Source: SAR324 cluster bacterium
GTDB lineage: Bacteria > SAR324 > NAC60-12
Length of the DNA stretch: 46,326 nt
Reading direction: 5' to 3'
Assembly (NCBI GenBank): GCA_015231885.1
Contig: JADGAT010000039.1
Coordinates: 1 to 46,326 of the forward strand
The notes beneath the pieces were generated by a model that saw only the letters and a program-made list of their open reading frames with translations, had not been told where the DNA came from and made no database searches. Position numbers and translations under genes: made by a program. Positions 1 through 8,505 of the stretch are shown here, in pieces (the stretch's first letter is position 1; every line of letters begins with the position of its first letter).

Positions 1-125
1 CAGGATTTTCATCGAGGTTCAAGGCGTTTTATCGGGCGCATAGCTTGCTATGTCACTGGTAAAGCAACGCAGAAGAGTGTTGAAAAGACAAGTAGATTTG
101 CTAAGTTATTATTTGAGCCTTCCTT
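1..125 (-). repeat. MITE-like repeat family 1, copy 1 (truncated by window edge)
   Basis: This is the complement of the element seen complete at 6245-6401, 18379-18535 and 40519-40680. Read on the minus strand it begins with the terminal repeat AGGAAGGCTCAAATAATAAC and runs through the conserved core (AAATCTACTTGTCTTTTCAA, then CATAGCAAGCTATG, then GCGCCCGATAAAAC) to base 1, where the window cuts off the other end. This copy lies in the opposite orientation to the other three. It ends about 17 bp before the start codon at 143, so it occupies the upstream region of the enoyl-CoA hydratase-like gene; the ribosome binding site lies just outside it. Confidence 0.85.
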
Positions 126-142
126 AACAAAGGAAAGGCAAT

Positions 143-910
143 ATGATTGAACTAGAAGAACGAGGAAACATTGCTCTGCTCAACATGGCGCATGGAAAAG
201 TAAATTTGATGGATGTTGAATTTTGTAATGCAGTCACAAAGCACTTTGAAATGTTGGAAACTTCATCTTTCCAAGCGGTTATTCTAACGGGAAAGGGAAA
301 AGCCTTTTCAGCAGGAGTGGATCTGTCCCGCGCATTAGATGAAGGGACGTCTTATATGGATGTTTTTTTTCCTGCGATGCTAAGAATGTTTGAGAAAGTA
401 TTTTTTTTCCCAAAGCCTGTCCTAGCAGCCATCAATGGACATGCTATTGCGGGAGGCTGTGTCCTGGCATGCGGTACCGATTATCGCATCATGGCAGATG
501 GAGGAGGAAAGATCGGAATTCCAGAACTACTGGTTGGTGTACCATTCCCAACAATTGCTTTGGAGATCATGCGCTTCAATGCCCTACCCCAGCATTTCCA
601 TGGATTGGTATATGGAGGAACCACTTATTCTGTACAAGACGCTGCTCACTTAGGATTGATAAACGAAATTGTCAGTTCCCCCGATCTCATAAGCCACGCT
701 ATCAAAACCGCAGAAAAAATGGCCACTATCCCTGTAGCAACCTTCCAGATCACCAAAAAGCAAATGCGTCTCCCCATTATGGAACGAGTCAAAGCCGCTC
801 AAGCTGATATTGGACCTGTCGTACAGAAACTTTGGAGTTCTCCAGAAATTTTAGATGCTATTCGCCGCTATGTTTCTCAGGCACTGAAGAAAACCAAGGA
901 CGGATCATGA
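143..910 (+). CDS. enoyl-CoA hydratase/isomerase (crotonase) family protein
   Basis: A 255-residue crotonase-fold protein, the usual length for the family. The oxyanion-hole segments are visible as FSAGVD (residues 55-60) and AIAGGCVLA (about 101-109), and the first acidic catalytic position is kept as PE at 127-128. Where classical hydratases carry the second glutamate (the LAMEMV region) this protein reads PQHFHGLV, so hydration of enoyl-CoA is not assured; isomerase or another crotonase chemistry is possible. The substrate is presumably a cytoplasmic acyl-CoA thioester. The start has a good ribosome binding site (AAAGGAAAGG). The stop overlaps the next gene's start as ATGA, so the two are translationally coupled. 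Confidence 0.85.
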   Translation: MIELEERGNIALLNMAHGKVNLMDVEFCNAVTKHFEMLETSSFQAVILTGKGKAFSAGVDLSRALDEGTSYMDVFFPAMLRMFEKVFFFPKPVLAAINGHAIAGGCVLACGTDYRIMADGGGKIGIPELLVGVPFPTIALEIMRFNALPQHFHGLVYGGTTYSVQDAAHLGLINEIVSSPDLISHAIKTAEKMATIPVATFQITKKQMRLPIMERVKAAQADIGPVVQKLWSSPEILDAIRRYVSQALKKTKDGS

Positions 911-2349
911 GCCATGTTGCCAAATTTCTGATGTGTCTCGCCTCCATTTTATGTGGTTTGAACTGGATGACAGCTGTTCGGGCTCAATTGCCATCACAGC
1001 TTGCGGGCAATATCCATCAAGAAAGCCCTCCTTTCTTATCCCCCTCTCAGGTATTAGAAGACATTGCGGTCTACGAAGGGATTTTAAGGGAAAGCTATGC
1101 GCGCTTCCCAATTTTGCAGCAAAATGGACTGGACTGGGATAATGTTTTTTTTAATTTGAAAGCTTCTTTATCAGAATCCAATCAGAAAATCTTAACAAAA
1201 AATTTTTTGGAAAAACTGATGGAGACTTTACAATTTACAGAAGACACTTCCTTTCGTGCAGAATTTTCTCTCCACAAACGTCTTTATCAATCTTCTGTTG
1301 GCAGCGATTATCTACCATTGTATACAACGATCACGCTTGTCAAACAAAATGACACCTATCGGGTCCTGCCTGATTCTTTTTACCCGAAAATTGCGAATCA
1401 ATGGTTTATTCGATGCTTTAACACATCCCATCAATTGTTTCCAATAGTACCAGAACGTCAGGGAGAGCAGCGTTTTATTCTGGGAAAGTTTACCAACAAG
1501 AATCCTTCTTCCCTGGAATGTCTATTTGCAGACGGTCTTGGGAAAAACCTACGCCAGTCCCTAAAATTAGAGCACCATACAAGCATCATATATTCTGAGA
1601 AAGACCCTGTATTCACATGGACTCCAGGACACATTCCATATATTCGCTGGATGAGAGAGGGACATTTAAATGACAGTGACACGCAACGTTTCTTCAGCAT
1701 TTCTTCACAGATCCGCAGCAGCAACGCGTTTATCATAGATGTTCGAGGAAATGTGACCGGAAGTTTTGGGTTCATTGATCAATGGCTGCGCCCCATTACC
1801 AGCAAAAATTGGCACAATACGATTATCCGGGAAAAACAATCAAAAATAACATTAGAGGGTGTATTGAACCGCCTGGAATATCTTCGCAATTCATCAGAAG
1901 CGTCGTACGAGGAACGACTGACGCTCAATAAGGAAAAGCAACGAATGTTAGCCTTACTTCGATACGTAGAAAGCCAAAACATTCCTTATCGCATGGTTGA
2001 AACTAAATTTAGTTTTTCGGGAAATCCATCAGCTTCCTGGTGGAATAAACGCATGATTGTTGTGGTCAATCGCCATTGTGGTGATGGATGTCAGTTCCTT
2101 GCCGCTTCAGCGAAACAGCTAAAAAACTCATTTTTAGTTGGCGAAAATCCTGGAAACTTCCCAAAAACCTCTCGTATTCCCCTTTATCAATTGCCTCATT
2201 CTAAAATTCGTGTTTCCGTCAACCACAGACTCCACTTGGATCCTGACGGTATACCAATTTCGCCTTCAGGGCATCAACCTGATTTTTGGCTTGATCATCC
2301 TGCTTCTCTCAGCGAAATTTATCGTCTGGCAAGAAGTACACAATTATAA
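907..2349 (+). CDS. S41 peptidase-like exported protein, probably inactive as a serine protease
   Basis: A 480-residue protein starting at the ATG that overlaps the preceding stop codon. An upstream in-frame start at 832 exists but lies inside the previous gene. The N-terminus (MSHVAKFLMCLASILCGLNW) is a signal peptide ending near VRAQ, so it is exported or periplasmic. The C-terminal half resembles the tail-specific protease fold: IIDVRGNVTGS matches the S41 IIDLRGNGGG strand, IVVVNRHCGDGCQFLA matches the nucleophile helix, and PSGHQPDFWLD matches the terminal GIEPDV-type segment. At the usual nucleophile serine there is Asp393, flanked by Cys391 and Cys395, and the usual following glutamate is Gln. 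A non-proteolytic role is therefore likely. The substrate is unknown. Confidence 0.7.
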   Translation: MSHVAKFLMCLASILCGLNWMTAVRAQLPSQLAGNIHQESPPFLSPSQVLEDIAVYEGILRESYARFPILQQNGLDWDNVFFNLKASLSESNQKILTKNFLEKLMETLQFTEDTSFRAEFSLHKRLYQSSVGSDYLPLYTTITLVKQNDTYRVLPDSFYPKIANQWFIRCFNTSHQLFPIVPERQGEQRFILGKFTNKNPSSLECLFADGLGKNLRQSLKLEHHTSIIYSEKDPVFTWTPGHIPYIRWMREGHLNDSDTQRFFSISSQIRSSNAFIIDVRGNVTGSFGFIDQWLRPITSKNWHNTIIREKQSKITLEGVLNRLEYLRNSSEASYEERLTLNKEKQRMLALLRYVESQNIPYRMVETKFSFSGNPSASWWNKRMIVVVNRHCGDGCQFLAASAKQLKNSFLVGENPGNFPKTSRIPLYQLPHSKIRVSVNHRLHLDPDGIPISPSGHQPDFWLDHPASLSEIYRLARSTQL

Positions 2350-2373
2350 ATAATTTAGAATGAGGTTCTTGGA

Positions 2374-2691
2374 ATGACTTATGCGGGTATGTTATTAATT
2401 GGAGCAATTATTGGAATTGCATGTGCAAAAATAATGGTAATGTTCATTACCGACACAGCCAATGCTGAGATGTATCCTGTTGGAGGATTCATTCCTGCAG
2501 GAATGATAGTATTTGATTTGGGACAGAATTCCGCGATTCTAGGAGCAGGCGTCTTGGTGATGGGAGGTCTGTTTGGCTATTATTTGCTGATTGCAATATG
2601 GAAAAGATACGTGCAGTCAGGTCCAGCTCCCCGGATCATCAACCCTGAACAAACCCAAACGGCGAGATCTTTGCGAGACTACTTGAACTGA
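2374..2691 (+). CDS. small integral membrane protein of unknown function
   Basis: 105 residues. There is a hydrophobic N-terminal segment (about residues 4-27) and a second around 55-75 (AILGAGVLVMGGLFGYYLL), then a charged cytoplasmic tail. Between them lies a glycine/proline-rich stretch (YPVGGFIPAGM). The start is preceded by TGAGG at suitable spacing. It follows the S41-like gene by 24 bp on the same strand, so the three genes from 143 probably form an operon. I do not recognise the family. Its 3' end is one base from that of the convergent gene at 2693. Confidence 0.65.
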   Translation: MTYAGMLLIGAIIGIACAKIMVMFITDTANAEMYPVGGFIPAGMIVFDLGQNSAILGAGVLVMGGLFGYYLLIAIWKRYVQSGPAPRIINPEQTQTARSLRDYLN

Positions 2692-2692
2692 T

Positions 2693-3520
2693 CTATTTTT
2701 TCTGTACGGACGCTTTAAAAGAACGAGCCATAATGCGGCCGATATAGTCTAAAGCCTGCTTTTGGAAACCTTTGTCCCTGCCGACCAAACTATCGATTTT
2801 ACTTTTTTGCTCGTCACCTGCTCTGGCAAAGTAATACTTCATTGCCAGAGTATGAACGGCCCTCATTCTTTTTTTGAGGACGGCTTGATCTGCAAGTATT
2901 GATTTATCCCCTAAGATTCTCTGCAAATCCTCAATTTCTCTTTTCAAACCTATTTTTAGAAGAATCCGTACCAATTGATGAAGCTCCATGGTTTGCTTTT
3001 TCGGCAAATATTCTGCCGCCAGTTTTAAATATTTTTCACATTCCTGGGCCCTCAAAGAATAAACTTTGCTCGTATCCGTCAGCATCAAAGAAAGCTCGCT
3101 TTGAAAATGATGCTCAATGTTTTGAAAGGGTAATTTTCGGACAGCATTTGGAGAAAACTCATTTATTTTGAATTGTTCTCGAGCCCCCAGCATTTGAAGG
3201 CATTCCGGTTTGGAAAATAACCACAAAGCCGCATCTTTATTAACCAAACCTCGCAGGGGAGGCTCCATGAAGTATAATAAAGGAGTCTTGCCCATAAAAT
3301 AGTTTCGGAACAATATCCATTCTTCACGAACTAGATGAATATCATCCAATTGGCGTTGTTTCCCTTTTACAGGGGCATAATGGCATTCCAAGGGCTCTGT
3401 ATCACGTTGAAATTGAGAGTTCTCTAACTCATCTATCAGCTTTCTGGTTGATTTTAACAAAGGCCGAAAGAACTCTATCTCTTCATGAAGTGGTATATTA
3501 ACGATCTCCTTTGTCTGCAT
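2693..3520 (-). CDS. conserved-looking protein of unknown function
   Basis: 275 residues with no signal peptide or membrane segment, rich in charged and helical residues and very basic at the C-terminus (ARSFKASVQKK). No family motif was recognised. Residues 1-60 look like a long helix, and the C-terminal half is mostly helical with many leucine, lysine and glutamate residues. It is transcribed alone, convergent with the small membrane protein at 2374-2691, and has 160 bp of AT-rich DNA upstream. It may be a cytoplasmic structural or regulatory protein, but nothing seen here indicates which. Coding quality looks good over the full length. Confidence 0.6.
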   Translation of the reverse strand: MQTKEIVNIPLHEEIEFFRPLLKSTRKLIDELENSQFQRDTEPLECHYAPVKGKQRQLDDIHLVREEWILFRNYFMGKTPLLYFMEPPLRGLVNKDAALWLFSKPECLQMLGAREQFKINEFSPNAVRKLPFQNIEHHFQSELSLMLTDTSKVYSLRAQECEKYLKLAAEYLPKKQTMELHQLVRILLKIGLKREIEDLQRILGDKSILADQAVLKKRMRAVHTLAMKYYFARAGDEQKSKIDSLVGRDKGFQKQALDYIGRIMARSFKASVQKK

Positions 3521-3682
3521 GATTTTTTTCAGTAGAGTGCTTATTGGATACGAATATTTTTCCTTTAATCAATAAAGGAAATTTCATACAAGTGGATTAG
3601 CATAACAGAATAATAACAACCCCAAACTCCATTGCTATAGCAATTTATGATGGTTTACTCAAGAGAAGTTCGACATTTAAAA

Positions 3683-4444
3683 TTAATTTGGATGAATAAT
3701 AAACAAAGATTTTTTGCCAACCCAGCCCTTTTTTGTTGGCTCAAACTGAATTTCTACCCAGTCTTCTGCCTCTTCTTCAATAGTCACTTCTGCACCTTCG
3801 TGTAGCTGAAAAAGGACTGTTGCTTGTTGGTGTGGTGCTGAGTACACAGTCGTTTCTTTTGGAAGAATCACTCCTATTGGCAGAGGGCTCCACCATTTCA
3901 AAAAACAGGCAACCATTAAAAAAACGGTCCCGCTTCCAAACAAAATCATAAGCCAAAGCAAAATTTCTCTATGATAAAATAGGCGAACCACCGTCACGAT
4001 CCAAAACACAGTATTACACAAAACAAGAAATATAATCCATTCCTGCCGAGTAAAATCGACCGTCCATGTATTAAAAATTTGTCTCCAGGAACGGTCTGTG
4101 TCTTCTTTTTGGTCGGTTGTCTGCAGCCTAACATACTGAAGGTTAGCAATAATATCTTCATGGCGAGGTAAGTATTGCATGGCTTTTAAAAAATATCCAA
4201 GTGCTTGCCCTAATTTGCCCATGCGATAATATGTATTCCCCAAGTTATAGTAAACATGCCCATTGGCATGATCTTCCTGAAGAACAGATTCGTACAGCTT
4301 TGCAGCTTTAGCAAAATCTTGTTCTTCATAAGCCTGATTACCCTCCACAAAAAAAGACGCTCGTGCTTCTTCCTGGGCATTTACGGCCAACAACGGAGAT
4401 ATAAGGAATAATAGAATCAATATCCAAAAATTCAAATGGCGCAT
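3683..4444 (-). CDS. batE: BatE-like TPR and SH3 domain membrane protein
   Basis: 253 residues. In order: a signal peptide (about 1-23, ending VNAQE), two TPR units (about 30-100, including GNQAYEEQDFAKAAKLYESV and NLGNTYYRMGKLGQALGYF), two adjacent membrane segments (about 133-180), and a C-terminal SH3-like domain (TVYSAPHQQATVLFQLHEGA ... VEIQF ... GWVGKKSL). This order matches BatE of the Bat (Bacteroides aerotolerance) systems, where TPR proteins accompany von Willebrand factor A membrane proteins. Its start is 3 bp from the BatD stop, so the two genes are co-transcribed. The partners BatA, BatB and MoxR are not in the window. Confidence 0.8.
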   Translation of the reverse strand: MRHLNFWILILLFLISPLLAVNAQEEARASFFVEGNQAYEEQDFAKAAKLYESVLQEDHANGHVYYNLGNTYYRMGKLGQALGYFLKAMQYLPRHEDIIANLQYVRLQTTDQKEDTDRSWRQIFNTWTVDFTRQEWIIFLVLCNTVFWIVTVVRLFYHREILLWLMILFGSGTVFLMVACFLKWWSPLPIGVILPKETTVYSAPHQQATVLFQLHEGAEVTIEEEAEDWVEIQFEPTKKGWVGKKSLFIIHPN

Positions 4445-4447
4445 AGA

Positions 4448-6217
4448 TTATTTCAACTGCCCTTCTATCTGCGATATCACATTTTGGCTCAATTCATAAA
4501 TCTGTTGTTTGTTTTCTCCAGAAAATGAACTGGCTGCATATTGAGCAAGTTCACAATGCTCAAAAAGGTCTTTCAATTTAGAAATCAAATCGGCTTCTAC
4601 TTGCTTCTCCTGCAGCCAGCTTTCGATTTCCTGTGCAGTGAGTGCTTCTCCATATTTATTTGCTTTGTCCCCTATGTATTTTTTTAATGCAATCATAATA
4701 CTTTGAGCAACCGGCTGTGCTTCTGTTACTTCTGATTGAATGCGTTTCAGTTCTTTTTTAAATTTCGATAATGCCTGACTGCTTCGTATTTTATCCACAT
4801 TGGTGGCAGAATGTTCGGCCCTCCACTTCCAAAACAAACCAAAGCAAAAAAACAAAGGTCCTAGAAAAAAGAAAGCGCTATAGAGAAGTATGGAAGAATA
4901 AGTCCAGGCCATATTTTCCAAAGCAGCCATATCTTTGTGAAGTGGGAGCAGATCATCACCCAATCGCTGAACGGCATGCTTTTGCACAAGCAAAGAGTCT
5001 CCTCCCACTGCGGTCAACTGTTGTGCTTCACCCGCTTCTACGAAAAGAGGAGGGATCGCAACCTGACGAGTTTCATAAGATTTATTTTCAGGATCAAAAA
5101 ACGTAATGGTCACAGGATGAAAATTATATTTTTTTGGCTGAGACGGAACAATTGCCATAGTAAAAACGGCCCTCCCTAGCTGTTTGGGTCCTTGTATTTG
5201 GGTGTCATAAGAAGGCTGATCTTCGTACACTTTCAAAGTACTATCCAGTTGCAGAGAGGGTTTACGGATTGATTCAGCACGGCCTGTCCCTGTTACAGTA
5301 AGCGTGAGTGTGGTCGACTCTCCAACTTTCACTTTTTCTTGTGAAAGCTTTGCCTGGATAGCATAGTTACCTACCAAACCATAAAAATCAGCAGGTTGCT
5401 TCTTTTCTGGAAAAGGTAGTGATTCCAGTACAAGAGGTTCGGTCCTCAGCTGGAAAGGTTTGCGTTGCCCACTGAAAAACGAAGACCCAAAATTATCAAA
5501 GAGTGAATTACGGCGCCCCTGGATGAGTTGCTCTCCATGCAAGCTGGCAGATCCAATTTCGATGGTTCCTTCTTTGAGAGGAGTCAATCCTAATGTTACC
5601 GTATATACTTCAAACGATTGCCCTCCCATCACGCGTATCACAGGCTCAGCTTTTTCCAGTTCATTGACGTGAAATGCGCTGAGTTCTGGACGTTCGAAAC
5701 GCAAATTGGTAACTTTCAGTCCTCGTTTAATATATAATTCAAAAGTATAAATAATTTGTTGGTTCGGGTAGGCCTTATCTGCAGAAAGAAAACTTTTAAC
5801 AAATGCTGTTTTTTGGGCAGCAGGGACATTGGCAGCTTTTGTAATTTCGATTTGAATTGGGTTGGATTTATAATTTTGCCCTTCTACCTCCACAGTAGCA
5901 AGAGGGATTTGCAATGTGCCTGTTCTAAGTGGAATCAATGCATATCTGAAATCAATTTGTGCACTTACTTTTCCATTGATCCACTGTGTCTGAGAAGACT
6001 GCCCCTGATAATTTATTTTAAAGTCAGGAGAAGACGAAAGTTGAGGCTGGCTGGCACTACTCACATCTTGTACCGTCAGTGTGAGCACAAAATAATCTTC
6101 GATAGTTCCTGTTTTTTTATCAACTGATGCAAAAAATTGTAGGGCATGAGCCGGTACAATAAAAATGCACCAAAGTAAAAGAATATTCCCCTCCAGAAAC
6201 CAGAATTTTTTCATCAT
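4448..6217 (-). CDS. batD: BatD family oxygen-tolerance protein
   Basis: 589 residues. It has a signal peptide (about 1-25, ending AHA) and then repeated beta-rich domains typical of BatD: FASVDKKTGTIEDYFVLTLT at the N-terminus and the internal KVKVGESTTLTLTVTGTGRAE repeat near residue 290. A single strong membrane helix around 437-465 is followed by a cytoplasmic helical tail. BatD is a membrane-anchored periplasmic protein of the MoxR-Bat cluster, whose exact role is unsettled (envelope integrity or stress). Here the gene is first in a two-gene operon with BatE, and its upstream region is occupied by a repeat element rather than by batA/batB. The short N-terminal MMKK start is the natural one. 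Confidence 0.85.
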   Translation of the reverse strand: MMKKFWFLEGNILLLWCIFIVPAHALQFFASVDKKTGTIEDYFVLTLTVQDVSSASQPQLSSSPDFKINYQGQSSQTQWINGKVSAQIDFRYALIPLRTGTLQIPLATVEVEGQNYKSNPIQIEITKAANVPAAQKTAFVKSFLSADKAYPNQQIIYTFELYIKRGLKVTNLRFERPELSAFHVNELEKAEPVIRVMGGQSFEVYTVTLGLTPLKEGTIEIGSASLHGEQLIQGRRNSLFDNFGSSFFSGQRKPFQLRTEPLVLESLPFPEKKQPADFYGLVGNYAIQAKLSQEKVKVGESTTLTLTVTGTGRAESIRKPSLQLDSTLKVYEDQPSYDTQIQGPKQLGRAVFTMAIVPSQPKKYNFHPVTITFFDPENKSYETRQVAIPPLFVEAGEAQQLTAVGGDSLLVQKHAVQRLGDDLLPLHKDMAALENMAWTYSSILLYSAFFFLGPLFFCFGLFWKWRAEHSATNVDKIRSSQALSKFKKELKRIQSEVTEAQPVAQSIMIALKKYIGDKANKYGEALTAQEIESWLQEKQVEADLISKLKDLFEHCELAQYAASSFSGENKQQIYELSQNVISQIEGQLK

Positions 6218-6244
6218 AATTTATTTGAAATTAAAATGCTACTA

Positions 6245-6401
6245 AGGAATGCTCAAACAATAACTTACAAATCTACTTGTCTTTTCAACGATCTTCTGCG
6301 TTGCTTTACCAGTGACATAGCAAGCTATGCGCCCGATAAAACTCCTTGAACCTCGATGAAAATCCTGCGTAACTTTCACATGTTATTATTTTCGCCTTCC
6401 T
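6245..6401 (+). repeat. MITE-like repeat family 1, copy 2
   Basis: A complete copy of about 157 bp. The left end AGGAATGCTCAAACAATAAC and the complement of the right end (AGGAAGGCGAAAATAATAAC) form imperfect terminal inverted repeats of about 20 bp. The interior carries the palindrome CATAGCAAGCTATG and a pair of loosely similar direct segments, CTGCGTTGCTTTACC and CTGCGTAACTTTCAC. CTAAGG is present at both edges (6242-6247 and 6400-6405), possibly a target duplication, although the motif is partly made by the terminus itself. It sits between batD and the ABC-F gene, and the ABC-F stop codon (complement of 6400-6402) lies in its terminus. Confidence 0.9.
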
Positions 6402-8346
6402 AAGGACCATTTAGCAGCGTCTGAGCATTTTCCAGTTCTATTAACGATTGCTCCCACATTTCCATATTTTCAGAAAGTTTCCGTGTGAGCTGCTGCTTGG
6501 TTGTTTGTAATGTTTGAATCGATTCGGGTGTTGCATTGTCATAAAAACTGTCCGCACTGAATTGTGCGTCTATCTCAGCTAATTGTCCTTCCTGAGACTC
6601 AATTAATTTTTCGAATCGAATGTTTTTCTTAGACAATTGCGAAATCAAGCGTTTCAGTTCTTTCCGTTTTTCATAGGAAACAGAATCATCCGGCACCGCA
6701 TTTTTTTCATCCCGAGATGTCCTTGTCTGCATCAGCGATGAGGTGCTGGTTAAGTAGTCATCTCCATGATATGAAACATACTCTTCATACGATCCTGAAA
6801 AATCCCTTACTTCTGTTGGCGTTAGTGCTAAAATACGTGTTGCGATATTAGAAACGAAATAGCGATCATGACTGACCAGAAGCAATGTTCCTGGAAAACT
6901 CTTCAACGCTGTTCCTAAGGCTTCAATTCCTTCCAGATCCAGATGATTGGTTGGTTCATCAAGGATCAGGACATTGCCTTTTTCCAGAATCAGTTTTGCA
7001 AATAGCAAACGTGCCCGTTCTCCTCCACTGAGGGAGGTTACCGACTTTTCAACATCATCACCAGAAAACAAAACTCTGCCCAATAACCCCCGGATGGTTC
7101 CAATTGTTTCGTGTGCCCCATATTGATAGAGCCAGTCATACACTGTCTTATCTTCTTTGAAGAGTTCACTGAGATCTTGGGCAAAATAAGAAATGTGTGC
7201 TTCATATCCCCACGTATAGGACCCCTGGTCTGATTGAAGTTCTCCCATGATAATTTTGAGCAAAGTGGATTTTCCAATGCCATTTGGCCCGATAACCGCT
7301 ATTTTGTCATTTCGCATGACTGTGATGTCGACACCTTGCAAAACCTGTTTATTGCCAAATGCTTTGGAAATATTTTGAATGGTGACAACTTCTTTTCCTG
7401 ATGGCCGTTTTTGTTGAAAATTGAATATTGGGGACACCCTGGAAGATCTCTTGATTTCTGGAAGTTCAACTCGCTCAATCTGCTTGACACGAGACTGTGC
7501 CTGGCGGGCTTTTGTCGCTTTTGAACGAAAACGGTCGACAAATGACTGCATTTCAGCTATTTTTTTTTCCTGGCTGGCAATTTCTTTTAGTTTTTGTTCC
7601 ATGGCCAATGCTTTTGCTTCCAAAAAGAAATCATAATTTCCTGGATACAGCCGCACCGTTTCATAGTCAATATCAGCAATATCCGTACATATGGCATTTA
7701 GAAAATTACGATCATGGGACACAACTAATAAGGTCCCTGCAAAGACATTTTTTAAGAAGTGTTCCAGCCAGGCAATTGAAATAATATCAAGATGGTTAGT
7801 GGGCTCGTCCAGCAGCAGCAATTCTGGCTCTTTAAATAAAACTTGAGCTAATAGGACACGTAATTTAAACCCACCAGAAAGTGAAGACATTGGTCCAGAA
7901 TGATAAGCATTTTCAATTCCTAAACCAGACAACAATTCTCCAGCAAAGCTTTCTGCATTATACCCGTTTTGGTGTGCGATAGTTTCTTCTAGTTCTCCCA
8001 GTCGATGGCCAGTGGTTTCATCAATACTATCATGGAGCAGCAGTTGTTCCTTTTCCTGTAATGCCTTCCAAAGAGCAGGCTTTCCCTGCAAAACGACGTT
8101 GATCACATGTTGCTTTTCATACTGAAAATGGTCTTGGTTCAATACACCAAGCCGTGTGTGACGTGACATGGAAATACTGCCTTCTGTAGCATGTTCTCGA
8201 CCAGAAAGAAGTTGTAGCAATGTGGATTTACCAGAGCCATTAGCCCCGACAATTCCATAACGTTTGCCAGGATCAAAACAAAGGGTCACATCCTCAAACA
8301 ATGTTTTGTATCCATAATGCATGGTCATATTAGATAAGGAAATCAT
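6400..8346 (-). CDS. ABC-F ATPase, YbiT-like, with C-terminal coiled-coil extension
   Basis: 648 residues, soluble, with two ABC domains in tandem and no membrane segments, which is the ABC-F layout. Walker A motifs are GANGSGKST (34-42) and GPNGIGKST (near 352). Both signatures are LSGG and both Walker B regions read LDEPTNHLD. The opening (LSNMTMHYGYKTLFEDVTL) closely resembles E. coli YbiT. ABC-F proteins act on the ribosome in translation or antibiotic protection; YbiT itself is poorly defined. About 100 residues after the second ABC domain form a charged coiled coil (KRKELKRLISQLSKKNIRFE and beyond), making it longer than YbiT (about 530). The last codons run into the repeat element, whose end supplies the TAG stop. 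Confidence 0.9.
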   Translation of the reverse strand: MISLSNMTMHYGYKTLFEDVTLCFDPGKRYGIVGANGSGKSTLLQLLSGREHATEGSISMSRHTRLGVLNQDHFQYEKQHVINVVLQGKPALWKALQEKEQLLLHDSIDETTGHRLGELEETIAHQNGYNAESFAGELLSGLGIENAYHSGPMSSLSGGFKLRVLLAQVLFKEPELLLLDEPTNHLDIISIAWLEHFLKNVFAGTLLVVSHDRNFLNAICTDIADIDYETVRLYPGNYDFFLEAKALAMEQKLKEIASQEKKIAEMQSFVDRFRSKATKARQAQSRVKQIERVELPEIKRSSRVSPIFNFQQKRPSGKEVVTIQNISKAFGNKQVLQGVDITVMRNDKIAVIGPNGIGKSTLLKIIMGELQSDQGSYTWGYEAHISYFAQDLSELFKEDKTVYDWLYQYGAHETIGTIRGLLGRVLFSGDDVEKSVTSLSGGERARLLFAKLILEKGNVLILDEPTNHLDLEGIEALGTALKSFPGTLLLVSHDRYFVSNIATRILALTPTEVRDFSGSYEEYVSYHGDDYLTSTSSLMQTRTSRDEKNAVPDDSVSYEKRKELKRLISQLSKKNIRFEKLIESQEGQLAEIDAQFSADSFYDNATPESIQTLQTTKQQLTRKLSENMEMWEQSLIELENAQTLLNGP

Positions 8347-8505
8347 AACACGTCAATTATCGTATCAAAGCAAAGCTTCTTGTAGGAGAGTTCAATGGCG
8401 AGAGAGTATACATGAGGGTATTATTTTTACCGTAAATCACTTGTGATTACAAACCAAAAAGTTAAAGGGTTTCTACAACTTACTGCCTGAATTTCAAATT
8501 TTTGC

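Noticed and set aside
8390..8410. Small ORF after AGGAGAG in the ABC-F upstream spacer
   Set aside because: The ATG at about 8395 is followed by only five codons before a stop.
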